DNA of 64,000 bases, taken from positions 1,612,001 through 1,676,000 of the forward strand of contig OZ244590.1 of the NCBI GenBank assembly GCA_965218205.1, in the 5' to 3' direction. Position numbers and translations under genes: made by a program. This document shows, piece after piece, positions 45,614 through 55,392 of the stretch; the first letter of the stretch is position 1; each line of letters opens with the position of its first letter. The stretch comes from CBDDCA01 sp965218205. Lineage in GTDB: Bacteria; Spirochaetota; Spirochaetia; WTKD01; G963693115. Below the pieces are notes generated by a model. That model had not been told where the DNA came from and made no database searches. It saw only the letters and a list, made by a program, of their open reading frames with translations.

Positions 45614-46948
45614 CTACTCTCCTTCTACATACATAACATTTCCTGCGTTCACTCCATATACAGTATGTATGTACTGTTCAAGAGTTTTAGCTATCTCTTG
45701 CATAGCAGTGCTAAAGTGAGCAGTCTCACTTTCATTGAGTGACACTTTACTCTCAGGAATAATACGCGCAGTGAGATACCACGATAAAGACTGTATAGGA
45801 CGCTGCAACAGATATGCAAAAAACTCGTTCTGCACCAAATAAGCATGTGTCTCATCATAGCCGTTATACGCAAAAAACCGCTTCCATATGCTTTGCTCTT
45901 TTGTGTTCAGCTGTTGCCACACAGTAGCCACATAGTCCCGCAGTTGTTCATCGTGAAAATAAAATGTATGCAATAACTCATGACATAGCAATGCAGTAAT
46001 AAGCTCTTCACTGTAAGTCAACGCTATACTCACCATGTAATGCTTTGCGGAAAGTATGGGCATATTTGCAATCATGTTGTAATCAATCTCCCCTGTCTCT
46101 GCAGTAGCATGTAGTAATGCTTTATCTTTTTCTGACACCAGTAAAAAACCCTGTCGTATCAATAGATACTTTAAGTCCAGCTCCTCTGTATGAAAAGGAA
46201 ATATACCTGTAGTAGCATCAATACGAGGAAATTTCTGTGTTCTTCCCTTTTCAAAAAATATTCGTATATCCTCTATAGTATAGTTATGAGCCCCCCAGCC
46301 CTTACGGTGAGCTATTTGCTCATCGTACATAATAGAGCCACGCGTCCCTCGCTTTTCCACAAAAAAAGCAAGCCTCTTAAGATACCGTGCTTGCACTTGT
46401 TTATCCTTAAAGAAAAAGACTAGCACATTTGGATATTGTTGCCACCGAAACACAGTGTAGTCATCATTCGGATTTATAGCACGCCAGTGCATCATGTCAT
46501 ATAACGAGGCAGGCTTTACATCATCCGTCATAGTATGTATCTGCCCCCTCAGTGACAAAGAAGTTATATCAAATATATTGGATGGGACAGTAACATAGGT
46601 ATTTGACTGAGCTATCTCTGTACTGTTATTATCAAGGTAGACAGGGCGAATATGCATAAATTGAATATCACAATCAAATTGCTGTACATACCAATAGAGA
46701 AAATGAGTACCTTGTTGAAGACGAACTATATTGTGATGATCTACAACATGTGTTTCATCACGTATTACCAGTGTATCTCTACACTGCAAGTTTACCTCTA
46801 AGCCAACTGTCTGATAAGAAAACTGCAATAATTCACTGTCAGTTACAGTGTAACGAAGCTCTAAGGCTTCAGACTGCGTCAATACTCTCCCTATATTGAT
46901 AGTAGCACTATTTATAGCATTGTATTGTGCAAATACAGAACCCAACAC
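45614..46948 (-). CDS. Secreted zincin-like protein, frame broken in signal peptide (T9 tract)
   Basis: Unnamed protein of about 445 residues with a zinc-protease motif CHELLHTFYFHDE (HExxH) near residue 325. The open frame begins at GTG 46948 in mid signal peptide (MLGSVFAQ). A far better start is ATG 46989, with GGAG 8 bases upstream and TATAAT at 47002-47007. From it, the frame is MIKSVFF then stop, because of a 9-T tract (46968-46976). With ten T it would read a perfect signal, MIKSVFFLSIFSISVLGSVFA, into this protein. So it is phase-off, mutated or mis-sequenced here. Downstream of no partner. Confidence 0.75.
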   Translation of the reverse strand: MLGSVFAQYNAINSATINIGRVLTQSEALELRYTVTDSELLQFSYQTVGLEVNLQCRDTLVIRDETHVVDHHNIVRLQQGTHFLYWYVQQFDCDIQFMHIRPVYLDNNSTEIAQSNTYVTVPSNIFDITSLSLRGQIHTMTDDVKPASLYDMMHWRAINPNDDYTVFRWQQYPNVLVFFFKDKQVQARYLKRLAFFVEKRGTRGSIMYDEQIAHRKGWGAHNYTIEDIRIFFEKGRTQKFPRIDATTGIFPFHTEELDLKYLLIRQGFLLVSEKDKALLHATAETGEIDYNMIANMPILSAKHYMVSIALTYSEELITALLCHELLHTFYFHDEQLRDYVATVWQQLNTKEQSIWKRFFAYNGYDETHAYLVQNEFFAYLLQRPIQSLSWYLTARIIPESKVSLNESETAHFSTAMQEIAKTLEQYIHTVYGVNAGNVMYVEGE

Positions 46949-46967
46949 AGAAATAGAAAAAATACTT

Positions 46968-46976
46968 AAAAAAAAA
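46968..46976. repeat. Homopolymer T9 (A9 on + strand), putative phase switch
   Basis: Nine A on the + strand lie between ATG 46989 and the body of the zincin gene. Adding one base (or losing two) joins the start, signal peptide and protein in one frame. Confidence 0.65.
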
Positions 46977-47001
46977 CACTCTTTATCATGTTCAAGACTC
47001 C

Positions 47002-47007
47002 ATTATA
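47002..47007 (-). promoter_or_regulatory. -10 box and ribosome site of the zincin gene
   Basis: TATAAT on the reverse strand is followed by GGAG at 46998-47001 and, 8 bases on, by ATG 46989. This start signal is good, yet its reading frame stops after seven codons. Confidence 0.55.
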
Positions 47008-47129
47008 CATATTCTTATATCACTACTCGTATAGCATACATGGGTGTCATACATCTCCGTTTCTCTTGCTCCATACTTTTCTAACAATAATGTAATGTAT
47101 GTTCCATTATACTGTAATGTATTTTATAT

Positions 47130-47135
47130 TATACT
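47130..47135 (+). promoter_or_regulatory. -10 box of the copper ATPase gene
   Basis: TATACT ends 7 bases before ATG 47143 and no ribosome site intervenes, suggesting a leaderless message. No copper-regulator operator recognised. Confidence 0.4.
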
Positions 47136-47142
47136 ATAAGAT

Positions 47143-49578
47143 ATGATACTATACACTCTTACTATTAAAGGTATGCATTGTGCCTCTTGTGCTACTGCGG
47201 TGCAAAGCAATCTGGAGAAAATACCTGAAGTAACTCAGGCTTCTGTCAACATATTAAATGAAAAAGCAGTAGTTCATTGTAGTACCTCTATCTCTCAAAA
47301 TACATTATCACAAGCAGTACAGGCTGCAGGATATACAGTAGACTCAGTACATAATGATGAATCTTCTCAGTCATTAACAGAAACTGTTATTTCACAGCAA
47401 GATACATTGACTAAGCGCAGGACTACTATACAGCTTAGTATAGCATGGCTGAGCTTTGGTATTATTATGTTTCTTATGTTCTATGGCCACACTATTCTTT
47501 CTAATCTGGTAAAAGATATACTCTTGGTGAGCATATCTACTACAATAAGCGTTATTATCGGAAAAAATATTTTTAGTTCTGCAATCAAGGCACTAAAAAA
47601 AAGAACAAGCAACATGGATACCCTCACCAGTATTGGAGTGAGTATGGCACTTCTCAGTGGACTCCTTGCTCTTGCTCGGTACATACATCCAAGCATTGCA
47701 GAAGCAATTTACATACAAAATTTTTCGGGCTTAGCTGCCATGATACTTACCCTTGCGATAACAGGAAGCACTATAGAAACTTTTTTGAGAAAAAAATCAA
47801 TAGGGGCACAACAAGCCTTACTTAATCTTTTACCGCGTTTTTCCACTGTCATAACATTTACCGATGATTCGAAAACAGAGTACGAAAAAGAAACAAAAGA
47901 AACAAGTACCTTAAAAATACATGACATAGTACTCATAGAACCAGGAGAACAAATTCCTTGTGATGGCATTGTCATAAAAGGAAACAGCACTGTTGATGAA
48001 TCGATGATAACAGGCGAAAGTCTTCCTATTGAAAAAGAACAAGGAAGCAAAGTCATTGGAGGAACGGTAAACCATCAAGGACAGCTTATTGTACAAGTAG
48101 CACAAAACGGAAAAAATAGCACTCTACAGAAAATACTAAAAGCAGTAGAGCATGCACAAAGCACAAAACCAAATATACAGCTGCTAGTTGATAAAGTAAC
48201 AGCATCGTTTGTTCCTTGTATTATAGGACTTGCAATCATAAGTTTTTTTGCATGGCTACTCTTTCCTAATGTACTATTACATGGAATACTAATAATCATA
48301 CAATACACATGGAACTATGGAGGCAGTCTTATCACTCCATTGATAGCCCTACCACTTCCTTTAAGTGAAGCATTTATTCAACAGTATGCACAAGGGCTTA
48401 TTCAAAACCCCATTGATTATCTAGAAATCTCTCAGCTATCATTAGCAATCTATGCAAGTATCTCAGTACTGGTAGTAGCATGCCCTTGTGCATTAGGGCT
48501 TGCTACCCCTGCCGCAATCTCTGTTGGTATAGCAAAAGCAAGTAGATTTGGAATATTTTTTCGTTCTGCAGAAATCATTGAACGCTTAAAGAACATAAAC
48601 TGCATAGCACTTGATAAAACAGGCACTCTTACACAAGGAAAAATATCGCTTAGCAATATACACAGCCTTAATGCAAGCTCCGAAAAAGAACTCTTGTATA
48701 TTGCAGCTGTCCTTGAACAAGGCTCTGAGCATCCCCTTGCAAAAGCAGTAGTAAGAAAATATCAGGAAACATCTTCTCGTACACTTCGTTTAGCAGATGA
48801 TTTTAAGTCGTTTGCAGGAAAAGGAGTCAGTGCAACTATAGAAAACAAACAGTATTTCTTAGGCACAAAATCCTTCATTACCCAATCTTTATACAATGCA
48901 AAGGATACCCTTTTTCCAGACGAAATAGAAACTATCATTACAGATGAAGCAAAACAAGGCAGAAGTGTAAGCATATTAGCAGACAAAGAGACAGTGCTAG
49001 GCATTTTATCGTTTGCAGATAGCATACGTCCTAGCAGTAAAAAAGCAATACAATACTTTCATTCACATGGGTACAAAGCTGCCATATTGTCAGGAGATAA
49101 TGCATTAGCTACACAACACATAGCATCACAGTTACACATACAACATATCTACCCTGAACTCAGGCCTGAAGACAAGTACAGTATACTATTAGAATTACAA
49201 CAAAACCATAAGGTACTCATGATAGGAGACGGCATTAACGATGCTCCAGCGTTATTACAAGCAGATGTTGGAGTAGCTATGGGAGGCGGTACAGATACTG
49301 CAAAAGAAGCGGGCGATGTTATCCTATTTAGGGAAAACATCGAAGATATTGTACACACATTACGATTATCAAAACACATAAACAGAGTACTTGCACAAAA
49401 TTTGTTCTGGGCTTTTTTCTACAATGTAGTCATGCTTCCTTTTGCTATGCTTGGCATAATCTCTCCTATCTTTGCAGAAATTGCAATGGCATTAAGCTCT
49501 ATTTCTGTATTACTAAATGCAAACAGGCTATGGCTGATAAAAAAAGAGATACACCTCTTTTCTAACAAAGATACATAA
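47143..49578 (+). CDS. copA: Copper-translocating P-type ATPase
   Basis: Exports Cu(I) across the inner membrane. One N-terminal heavy-metal domain with GMHCASC at residues 10-16, TGES actuator motif near 287, CPCALGLATP near 446 in the sixth membrane helix, phosphorylation motif DKTGTLT near 489, EQGSEHPLAKA near 525, and GDGINDAPAL near 693. The 811 residues are slightly long: between the fifth helix and CPC there is an extra segment of about 60 residues (about 370-430) that would lie outside the membrane or add a hairpin. Alone, 44 bases before trhO. Confidence 0.94.
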   Translation: MILYTLTIKGMHCASCATAVQSNLEKIPEVTQASVNILNEKAVVHCSTSISQNTLSQAVQAAGYTVDSVHNDESSQSLTETVISQQDTLTKRRTTIQLSIAWLSFGIIMFLMFYGHTILSNLVKDILLVSISTTISVIIGKNIFSSAIKALKKRTSNMDTLTSIGVSMALLSGLLALARYIHPSIAEAIYIQNFSGLAAMILTLAITGSTIETFLRKKSIGAQQALLNLLPRFSTVITFTDDSKTEYEKETKETSTLKIHDIVLIEPGEQIPCDGIVIKGNSTVDESMITGESLPIEKEQGSKVIGGTVNHQGQLIVQVAQNGKNSTLQKILKAVEHAQSTKPNIQLLVDKVTASFVPCIIGLAIISFFAWLLFPNVLLHGILIIIQYTWNYGGSLITPLIALPLPLSEAFIQQYAQGLIQNPIDYLEISQLSLAIYASISVLVVACPCALGLATPAAISVGIAKASRFGIFFRSAEIIERLKNINCIALDKTGTLTQGKISLSNIHSLNASSEKELLYIAAVLEQGSEHPLAKAVVRKYQETSSRTLRLADDFKSFAGKGVSATIENKQYFLGTKSFITQSLYNAKDTLFPDEIETIITDEAKQGRSVSILADKETVLGILSFADSIRPSSKKAIQYFHSHGYKAAILSGDNALATQHIASQLHIQHIYPELRPEDKYSILLELQQNHKVLMIGDGINDAPALLQADVGVAMGGGTDTAKEAGDVILFRENIEDIVHTLRLSKHINRVLAQNLFWAFFYNVVMLPFAMLGIISPIFAEIAMALSSISVLLNANRLWLIKKEIHLFSNKDT

Positions 49579-49622
49579 TAAAGATATGCAATACTTTTTA
49601 TGCTATCATAAAAAAAGAAACT

Positions 49623-50498
49623 ATGAATATACAGCTCCATAATCATTATCAGTTTATTGCTCTGACACAGCTAGAAAAGCACAAGCAACACTTACTTACA
49701 AAAGGCAAAGAGCTTCACATAAAAGGCACTATCTTACTTGCTCCTGAAGGGATAAATATAGCTATATGCGGAGAAGCCTCTGCACTTACTGCTTTAGAGA
49801 AATACATGGAATCTTTATTTTGTACTACTATTTATCCGTTCATCACTTCCATTGATGAGCACCAAGATATACCATTTCAGAAATACAAAGTAAAAGTAAA
49901 AAATGAGCTTATAAAACTAGGCGTACAAGAAGCTACAATGGTACAGACAGATCATCCTTCCTGTGTAGTCGGAACACATGTTGCTCCACAACATTGGAAT
50001 GAGCTTATTGAAGATCCTACCACTATCCTCATTGACACGCGTAATCACTACGAATACTCCTTAGGACATTTTAAGAACGCACTCAATCCCCAAACCTCTT
50101 TCTTCACTGAGTTTCCTGCCTATTTACACGATACCTTTGAGGATAAAAAAAACTGTACTATTGCCATGTACTGTACTGGTGGCATTCGCTGTGAAAAAGC
50201 CTCGTTTTACATGGGCCTACAGCAATATACCACTGTGTACCAACTTGAAGGAGGAATACTTAATTACTTTAATACAATCCCATACGAACAAAGCCTATGG
50301 ATAGGAGCATGTTTTGTATTTGATGATAGAATTGCAATAGGACATGACATGTCCCCTACTACTCTCTCCTTACAGGAGAAGCCAGAATCTCCCTCTCATA
50401 AAGATGCGTATAACGACAGGCATATACAATATGTGTATAAAAAAATTGCTCAGCACTTACATAAGCATACTACTGATGTTCAAGCAATAAAAAACTGA
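49623..50498 (+). CDS. trhO: tRNA uridine(34) hydroxylase, rhodanese-like
   Basis: TrhO (YceA) adds oxygen to U34 of certain tRNAs, the first step to 5-methoxyuridine. 291 residues with the N-terminal acylphosphatase-like domain (KGTILLAPEGINIAICG near residue 33) and a rhodanese domain with LIDTRNHYEYSLGHFKNAL near 137 and the catalytic cysteine in YCTGGIRCEKA near 180. The C-terminus stops after the rhodanese domain and a short tail. TGCTATCAT at 49601-49609 may be its promoter. Confidence 0.9.
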   Translation: MNIQLHNHYQFIALTQLEKHKQHLLTKGKELHIKGTILLAPEGINIAICGEASALTALEKYMESLFCTTIYPFITSIDEHQDIPFQKYKVKVKNELIKLGVQEATMVQTDHPSCVVGTHVAPQHWNELIEDPTTILIDTRNHYEYSLGHFKNALNPQTSFFTEFPAYLHDTFEDKKNCTIAMYCTGGIRCEKASFYMGLQQYTTVYQLEGGILNYFNTIPYEQSLWIGACFVFDDRIAIGHDMSPTTLSLQEKPESPSHKDAYNDRHIQYVYKKIAQHLHKHTTDVQAIKN

Positions 50499-50640
50499 TA
50501 CATTGAATTTGCATCTTTTTTCTCCTTTATCGCTGTAATCTTTGAACTTGTGCTTGCAATATGCAATAACAGTATAAGAAAAAAAACATATTGTTTAGTA
50601 AAATGTAATATACATACATCAAAAATAAGGAAACAACAGC

Positions 50641-51318
50641 ATGGCTCAGTTTGAAACACTTAGAAATACACTTACTCATACAGTACTTACTGTGGAACAT
50701 CTTACTGATGAAACATTCAGTGTCAAATTTACTCGTGGAAACCTTGATTTTCAAGCGGGACAGCACATTTGTGTAGGGCCACATAATGACTTAAATATGA
50801 GAGAATACTCAATTTATTCTGGTACTTCACAAGATTTTCTTGAAATTTTAGTAAAAGAAATACAAAATGGATATGTATCAAAGCTACTAAAACAACTACA
50901 GCAAGGACAATCTATTAAGGTAGAAGGTCCCTTTGGATATTTCACTATCGAAGAAGCAGAAAAAACAAAGGCACTATATGGCATTGCCACAGGCACAGGC
51001 ATTGCTCCATTCCATTGCTTTGCAATAAGCCATCCTCAGCTATCATTTTCTATTGTACATGGCATACGACATAGAAACGAACAATATCATAAGGAGATAT
51101 TTGAGAATACTGCTTTTCATTATACTCCTTGTATTTCAAGAGAAAAACAGGATGTGTATTATCAGGGACGTGTAACAGATTTTTTGAAAACAAATACTAT
51201 AGATGTACATGGCATTTATTTTCTTTGTGGAAACTGCGACATGATTTATGAAGTGTTTGATATTCTTCAACAGAATGGCGTGCCTTCTAAACATATAAAA
51301 GCAGAGGTATATTTTTAA
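50641..51318 (+). CDS. Ferredoxin-NADP reductase-like flavoprotein
   Basis: 225 residues with a FAD-binding barrel, motif MREYSIYS near 56-63 (R-x-Y-S), a phosphate-binding GPFGYFTIE near 99, and the NAD(P) motif GIATGTGIAPFHCF near 115, then a C-terminal LCGNCDMIYEVFDIL as in Fpr. It would pass electrons between NAD(P)H and ferredoxin or flavodoxin. It is co-transcribed with miaB and mtaB (ATG of miaB overlaps its stop), and radical SAM enzymes need such an electron donor; this link is inference. Confidence 0.87.
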   Translation: MAQFETLRNTLTHTVLTVEHLTDETFSVKFTRGNLDFQAGQHICVGPHNDLNMREYSIYSGTSQDFLEILVKEIQNGYVSKLLKQLQQGQSIKVEGPFGYFTIEEAEKTKALYGIATGTGIAPFHCFAISHPQLSFSIVHGIRHRNEQYHKEIFENTAFHYTPCISREKQDVYYQGRVTDFLKTNTIDVHGIYFLCGNCDMIYEVFDILQQNGVPSKHIKAEVYF

Positions 51319-52826
51319 TGAAATACTATCTACTCAGTCTTGGCTGTCAGATGAATATATCCGACAGTGAACGGGTAAAAACTGTACTCAATACTATGGG
51401 ATTTACCGAAACTCAACAAGCAGAAGAAGCCGAACTATTAGGAGTAATGGCTTGTTCGGTCAGACAAAAAGCAATAGATAAAGTATACAGCCTTATTCAT
51501 AAATGGAACACATGGAAAAAAAACAAGCATTGTATCACTTTTATCTCTGGATGTGTGTTACCAAATGATAGGGAAAAATTCTTAAAAAAATTTGATATAC
51601 TGTTTTCCATAAATGAACTGCCTCAATTACCCGATATTATTCGCAATTACGGAGTGAGTAGCCCCTTTACCGAAAAAAGTAAATCACAGAGCACATGGGA
51701 AATAGACGATGTTCATATTCAAAACAACACGGATCTTCCTGTTACACCATCTACACACAAAGCCCATATCACAAAAAAAACATCGGCTTTATCCGAAACA
51801 AAACTATATGTTCCTACAACAGCACGACACACATCACTCTCTTCTGAAGCAGAATCAGATGATTTAGCAAGAGGGTTTTGGAATGTAAAGCCAACATATT
51901 CTTCTCACTTTGATGCGTATATCACTATACAGAACGGCTGTGATAAATTTTGTACATTCTGTGCAGTTCCTTATACACGAGGAAGAGAAGTTTCACGTTC
52001 ATCAAGTGAGATATTAAAAGAAGTATACGATCTTATGCAACAAGGCTATAAATCTATTACTTTGCTTGGACAAAATGTCAATAGCTACGGTATTGACATG
52101 AATGGAAAAGAGCTTACTTTTGCTCAATTATTAGAACGAATAGGGAATCTTGCAAATGAACTTGAACATACATGCTGGATATACTTTACTTCCCCTCATC
52201 CACGAGACATGGGAAAAGATGTATTAGAAGTAATGGCACAATATCCTTGTTTAGCAAAACAAATTCATCTTCCTTTACAAAGCGGGGATGAAAAATTGCT
52301 ATTTAAGATGAATAGAAATCATAGTATGTCAAAATATCGACAAACCGTAACAGATATACATACTATTCTGCCAACAGCTACGTTGTTTACTGATATTATC
52401 GTTGGGTTTTGTGGAGAAACAGAAGAACAATTTAACAATACCAAAGATGCCATGAAAGAGTTTGCATACAATATGGCATACATTGCAATGTATTCGCCTC
52501 GTCCAGGAGCAGCAAGCTATAGATGGCACGACACTATTCCTCTTGAAGTAAAAAAGCAACGTTTACGCGAGCTGTCAGAGATATTACAACATACAGCAGA
52601 AAAAAAACATGTACAATACATTGGAACAAACATACAGGTGCTAGTAGAAAGTATCGGAAGAAGCTCCAATACATTACAGGCAAAGACAGAGGGAAAAATT
52701 CCTGTTATGCTTACAAATACTACTTCATATGATTTTAAGACATTAGAAGGAAAATTTATATACGCTACTATCACGGGACAGAAATCACTTTCTCTTTTAG
52801 CAGAGACTTATGGAGAGCCATTTTGA
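51318..52826 (+). CDS. miaB: tRNA-2-methylthio-N6-dimethylallyladenosine synthase
   Basis: Radical SAM methylthiotransferase for A37 of tRNAs. N-terminal domain has cysteines in LGCQMNISDSE, MACSVRQKA and SGCV for one Fe4S4 cluster; the radical SAM cluster is NGCDKFCTFCAVPYTRGRE near residue 205. C-terminal TRAM follows. Compared with E. coli (474) there is an extra hydrophilic stretch of about 60 residues (about 115-180) between the domains. Stop overlaps the TTG start of mtaB. Confidence 0.94.
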   Translation: MKYYLLSLGCQMNISDSERVKTVLNTMGFTETQQAEEAELLGVMACSVRQKAIDKVYSLIHKWNTWKKNKHCITFISGCVLPNDREKFLKKFDILFSINELPQLPDIIRNYGVSSPFTEKSKSQSTWEIDDVHIQNNTDLPVTPSTHKAHITKKTSALSETKLYVPTTARHTSLSSEAESDDLARGFWNVKPTYSSHFDAYITIQNGCDKFCTFCAVPYTRGREVSRSSSEILKEVYDLMQQGYKSITLLGQNVNSYGIDMNGKELTFAQLLERIGNLANELEHTCWIYFTSPHPRDMGKDVLEVMAQYPCLAKQIHLPLQSGDEKLLFKMNRNHSMSKYRQTVTDIHTILPTATLFTDIIVGFCGETEEQFNNTKDAMKEFAYNMAYIAMYSPRPGAASYRWHDTIPLEVKKQRLRELSEILQHTAEKKHVQYIGTNIQVLVESIGRSSNTLQAKTEGKIPVMLTNTTSYDFKTLEGKFIYATITGQKSLSLLAETYGEPF

Positions 52827-54379
52827 AAAAAAACACACAGTTAGATATACCAGCAAGCTCATCTTCGTTTAAGAATGCTCGTACTGCTATGCAGAATAAA
52901 GAACATGCTCCCGTAGTTGCAATTCAAACGCTAGGATGTAAACTTAACCATGCAGAAAGCGATTCCATTGCTACCCGACTAAAACAAATGGGATTTGAGG
53001 TGATAAACAGAGATAGCCTTGATAAAAAACAGCCTTTTACTCACGCTAAATATATTGTCATAAATACATGTACGGTAACTGCAAAAGCAGATAGAAAAAG
53101 TCGGCATAGCATATACCAAGCAATAAAAGGAAATGGATACTTTCGTAATACAGAACATACAGAAGAACCTACTGTTCATGGAGATACTCCCTATGACTCA
53201 TCATCTCATACAGAAACAACAAGCCCTCCCATAGTTATTGTTACTGGATGTTTTGTAGGAAGTGCAAAAAAAGATATTGAAGATATGGATATTGATTATA
53301 TTGTCGACAACAGCAAAAAAAGCTATATTCCCGAAATTATAGATGCTCATGAAAAAGAGCAAATATTTGATTACAACTCACAAGAAGCAAATTATTTTAG
53401 TGCTACTCCAGCCGATCAAAGTTTCCATACCAGAAACAATCTCAAAATTCAGGATGGATGTGATAACTTTTGTACATTCTGTATCATTCCTCTTGTTCGT
53501 GGTACAGCACAAAGTTTACCTCTAAAAAAAGTAGTAGAAAATGCACGCACTATGATAGAAAACGGGAGTAAAGAAATAGTGCTTACTGGAGTAAACATGA
53601 GCCGCTACAGCGATCTATGTGAAGGAAAAGAGCATTCTTTTTCAGACTTACTTGAAGCTCTCTTAAAGATGGGTAACAATCATAACTGTAGGTTTCATAT
53701 TTCATCATTAGAACCAGATAGACTGGACGATAAATTTTTTGACTTATTACAAAATCCAAAACTATGTTCACATCTTCATTTATGCTTACAAAGTGGTAGC
53801 GAAAAAATTCTGCTAAAAATGAGGCGTATGTATACAGTATCTGATTATATGAACTGTATAGAACGTATCAAACAATATGACAATAACTTTAACTTTACTA
53901 CTGATATTATAGTAGGGTTTCCTGAAGAAAGTGATCATGATTTTATGCAAAGCATGAAGATTGTAAAAGAAACTGGATTTAGCCATATACATATTTTTCC
54001 CTATTCTGTTCGGCAAGGCACAAGAGCAGAGCGTATGAAAGCAGTAGACACAAGAATACAAAAAGACAGAATACAACAAATGCAAGTGTTATGCGATGAA
54101 CAGAAACATCAGTATAGAATTTCTATGTTACATAAAAAACAAGAAGTACTCATAGAAAAAACAATGAACGATGCTAATGAAGGGTACGGCTTTACTAACT
54201 ATTATATTCCTGTACATGTATACAATACAGACACACATACTACTTTTACTGCTGCTCCAATACAGCACAATAGCTTTATAGAAATTACTCCAACACAATG
54301 GAAAAAAGAGAGAGAACTTGTATTACTTGCAAACATAAGTAATCACTCTACAGAAACTACCGATGCTAGTGGTCATTAG
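52823..54379 (+). CDS. mtaB: tRNA (t6A37) methylthiotransferase
   Basis: Converts t6A37 to ms2t6A37. Motifs: IQTLGCKLNHAESDS near residue 37 and INTCTVTAKADRKSR near 80, VTGCFVG near 135 for the first cluster, and the radical SAM site DGCDNFCTFCIIPLVRG near 213. These are MtaB rather than MiaB or RimO features (CKLN, NTCTVT). The 518 residues are longer than usual through an N-terminal 30-residue extension and a linker near 105-130. Starts at TTG with GGAG upstream. 3' end overlaps the next gene by 17 bases. Confidence 0.9.
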   Translation: MKKNTQLDIPASSSSFKNARTAMQNKEHAPVVAIQTLGCKLNHAESDSIATRLKQMGFEVINRDSLDKKQPFTHAKYIVINTCTVTAKADRKSRHSIYQAIKGNGYFRNTEHTEEPTVHGDTPYDSSSHTETTSPPIVIVTGCFVGSAKKDIEDMDIDYIVDNSKKSYIPEIIDAHEKEQIFDYNSQEANYFSATPADQSFHTRNNLKIQDGCDNFCTFCIIPLVRGTAQSLPLKKVVENARTMIENGSKEIVLTGVNMSRYSDLCEGKEHSFSDLLEALLKMGNNHNCRFHISSLEPDRLDDKFFDLLQNPKLCSHLHLCLQSGSEKILLKMRRMYTVSDYMNCIERIKQYDNNFNFTTDIIVGFPEESDHDFMQSMKIVKETGFSHIHIFPYSVRQGTRAERMKAVDTRIQKDRIQQMQVLCDEQKHQYRISMLHKKQEVLIEKTMNDANEGYGFTNYYIPVHVYNTDTHTTFTAAPIQHNSFIEITPTQWKKERELVLLANISNHSTETTDASGH

Positions 54380-55274
54380 TACTTCCTCTGCTTTATTTAC
54401 AGCACTGAGTACACAACTGCAGTACACTGTGTATCGAGAACAAGATTATGAGCTTTTACAGCATATAGCACTAGCTACCCCTTTACCGTATATCGTTTCT
54501 CTACATACACAACATTCCAGTAGCTATGACTTTCATCATAATAGTATACTTATTCAAATACCTAACTCATCTTCAGTATCATCATCACATATGACACAGG
54601 AGTTAGCTATGCTCTGTGGTATACTGTATGCATTTCCTGTGCAAATACAATGTATATTATATCTTGACATCATGCCTACACACATATTTCACAAACAGAG
54701 AAACTTGTTTAAGGAAAATATACCAGCACAGTACCGTACTATAGATTATTTTTTTGCACATAGCATATATGCTGATACCTATAGTTCCTGTCTTTATACC
54801 GATATACTCTTACCTACTCTGCCACATTTTGCAGTAGCACATGCTCCTCTCCATTTTTTTAGTACTTTGGTACAAAAATATTGGAGTAGCCATTGTATAC
54901 AATCTTTGCATATCATAGATAAAAATAGCACAGAACTATCTCCTGTGCAACTCAAAAAAAACATACCTGCCATTTTGGAGTGTATACAGTCCTTACAGTC
55001 ACTCAATACAGAAGTTCGGTTTACAAACACTATACAAAGACAACTACAAGATATCAAACTGCATTTTGGTTTTTCTAAAACACAGATGGCAAAGCTCTAC
55101 ACTTTGATACGCGGACAGTTACAAATAAACACTGATATACCAGATATTTTTTCTTTGGCACAAACAATAGCAAGCAATATGTCTTCTAAAAAATCTGCCA
55201 CTCAACACACATTCTCTGTACTCAACAGAAACACACTGTTTGTACAACTCTGTGAGCAACTACTGGAGATGTAG
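54363..55274 (+). CDS. Protein of unknown function, end of the mtaB operon
   Basis: Not recognised. 303 residues with no signal peptide or membrane helix; hydrophobic beta-rich N-terminal half and helical C-terminal 100 residues (SKTQMAKLYTLIRGQLQI). Unusually rich in histidine and tyrosine and strongly serine-containing near 45-75. It overlaps mtaB by 17 bases, so translation is coupled. No catalytic motif is obvious, and it may be a fast-evolving orphan. Confidence 0.65.
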   Translation: MLVVISTSSALFTALSTQLQYTVYREQDYELLQHIALATPLPYIVSLHTQHSSSYDFHHNSILIQIPNSSSVSSSHMTQELAMLCGILYAFPVQIQCILYLDIMPTHIFHKQRNLFKENIPAQYRTIDYFFAHSIYADTYSSCLYTDILLPTLPHFAVAHAPLHFFSTLVQKYWSSHCIQSLHIIDKNSTELSPVQLKKNIPAILECIQSLQSLNTEVRFTNTIQRQLQDIKLHFGFSKTQMAKLYTLIRGQLQINTDIPDIFSLAQTIASNMSSKKSATQHTFSVLNRNTLFVQLCEQLLEM

Positions 55275-55392
55275 TGTATCATATATGCTTCCCTCCCATA
55301 AGGAATATTATACTAATGGAGAGAACAAACTTTTATAAGTACAATAATATATTATACTATATAGGAAGGTAATACAACTACTCTAACACACT

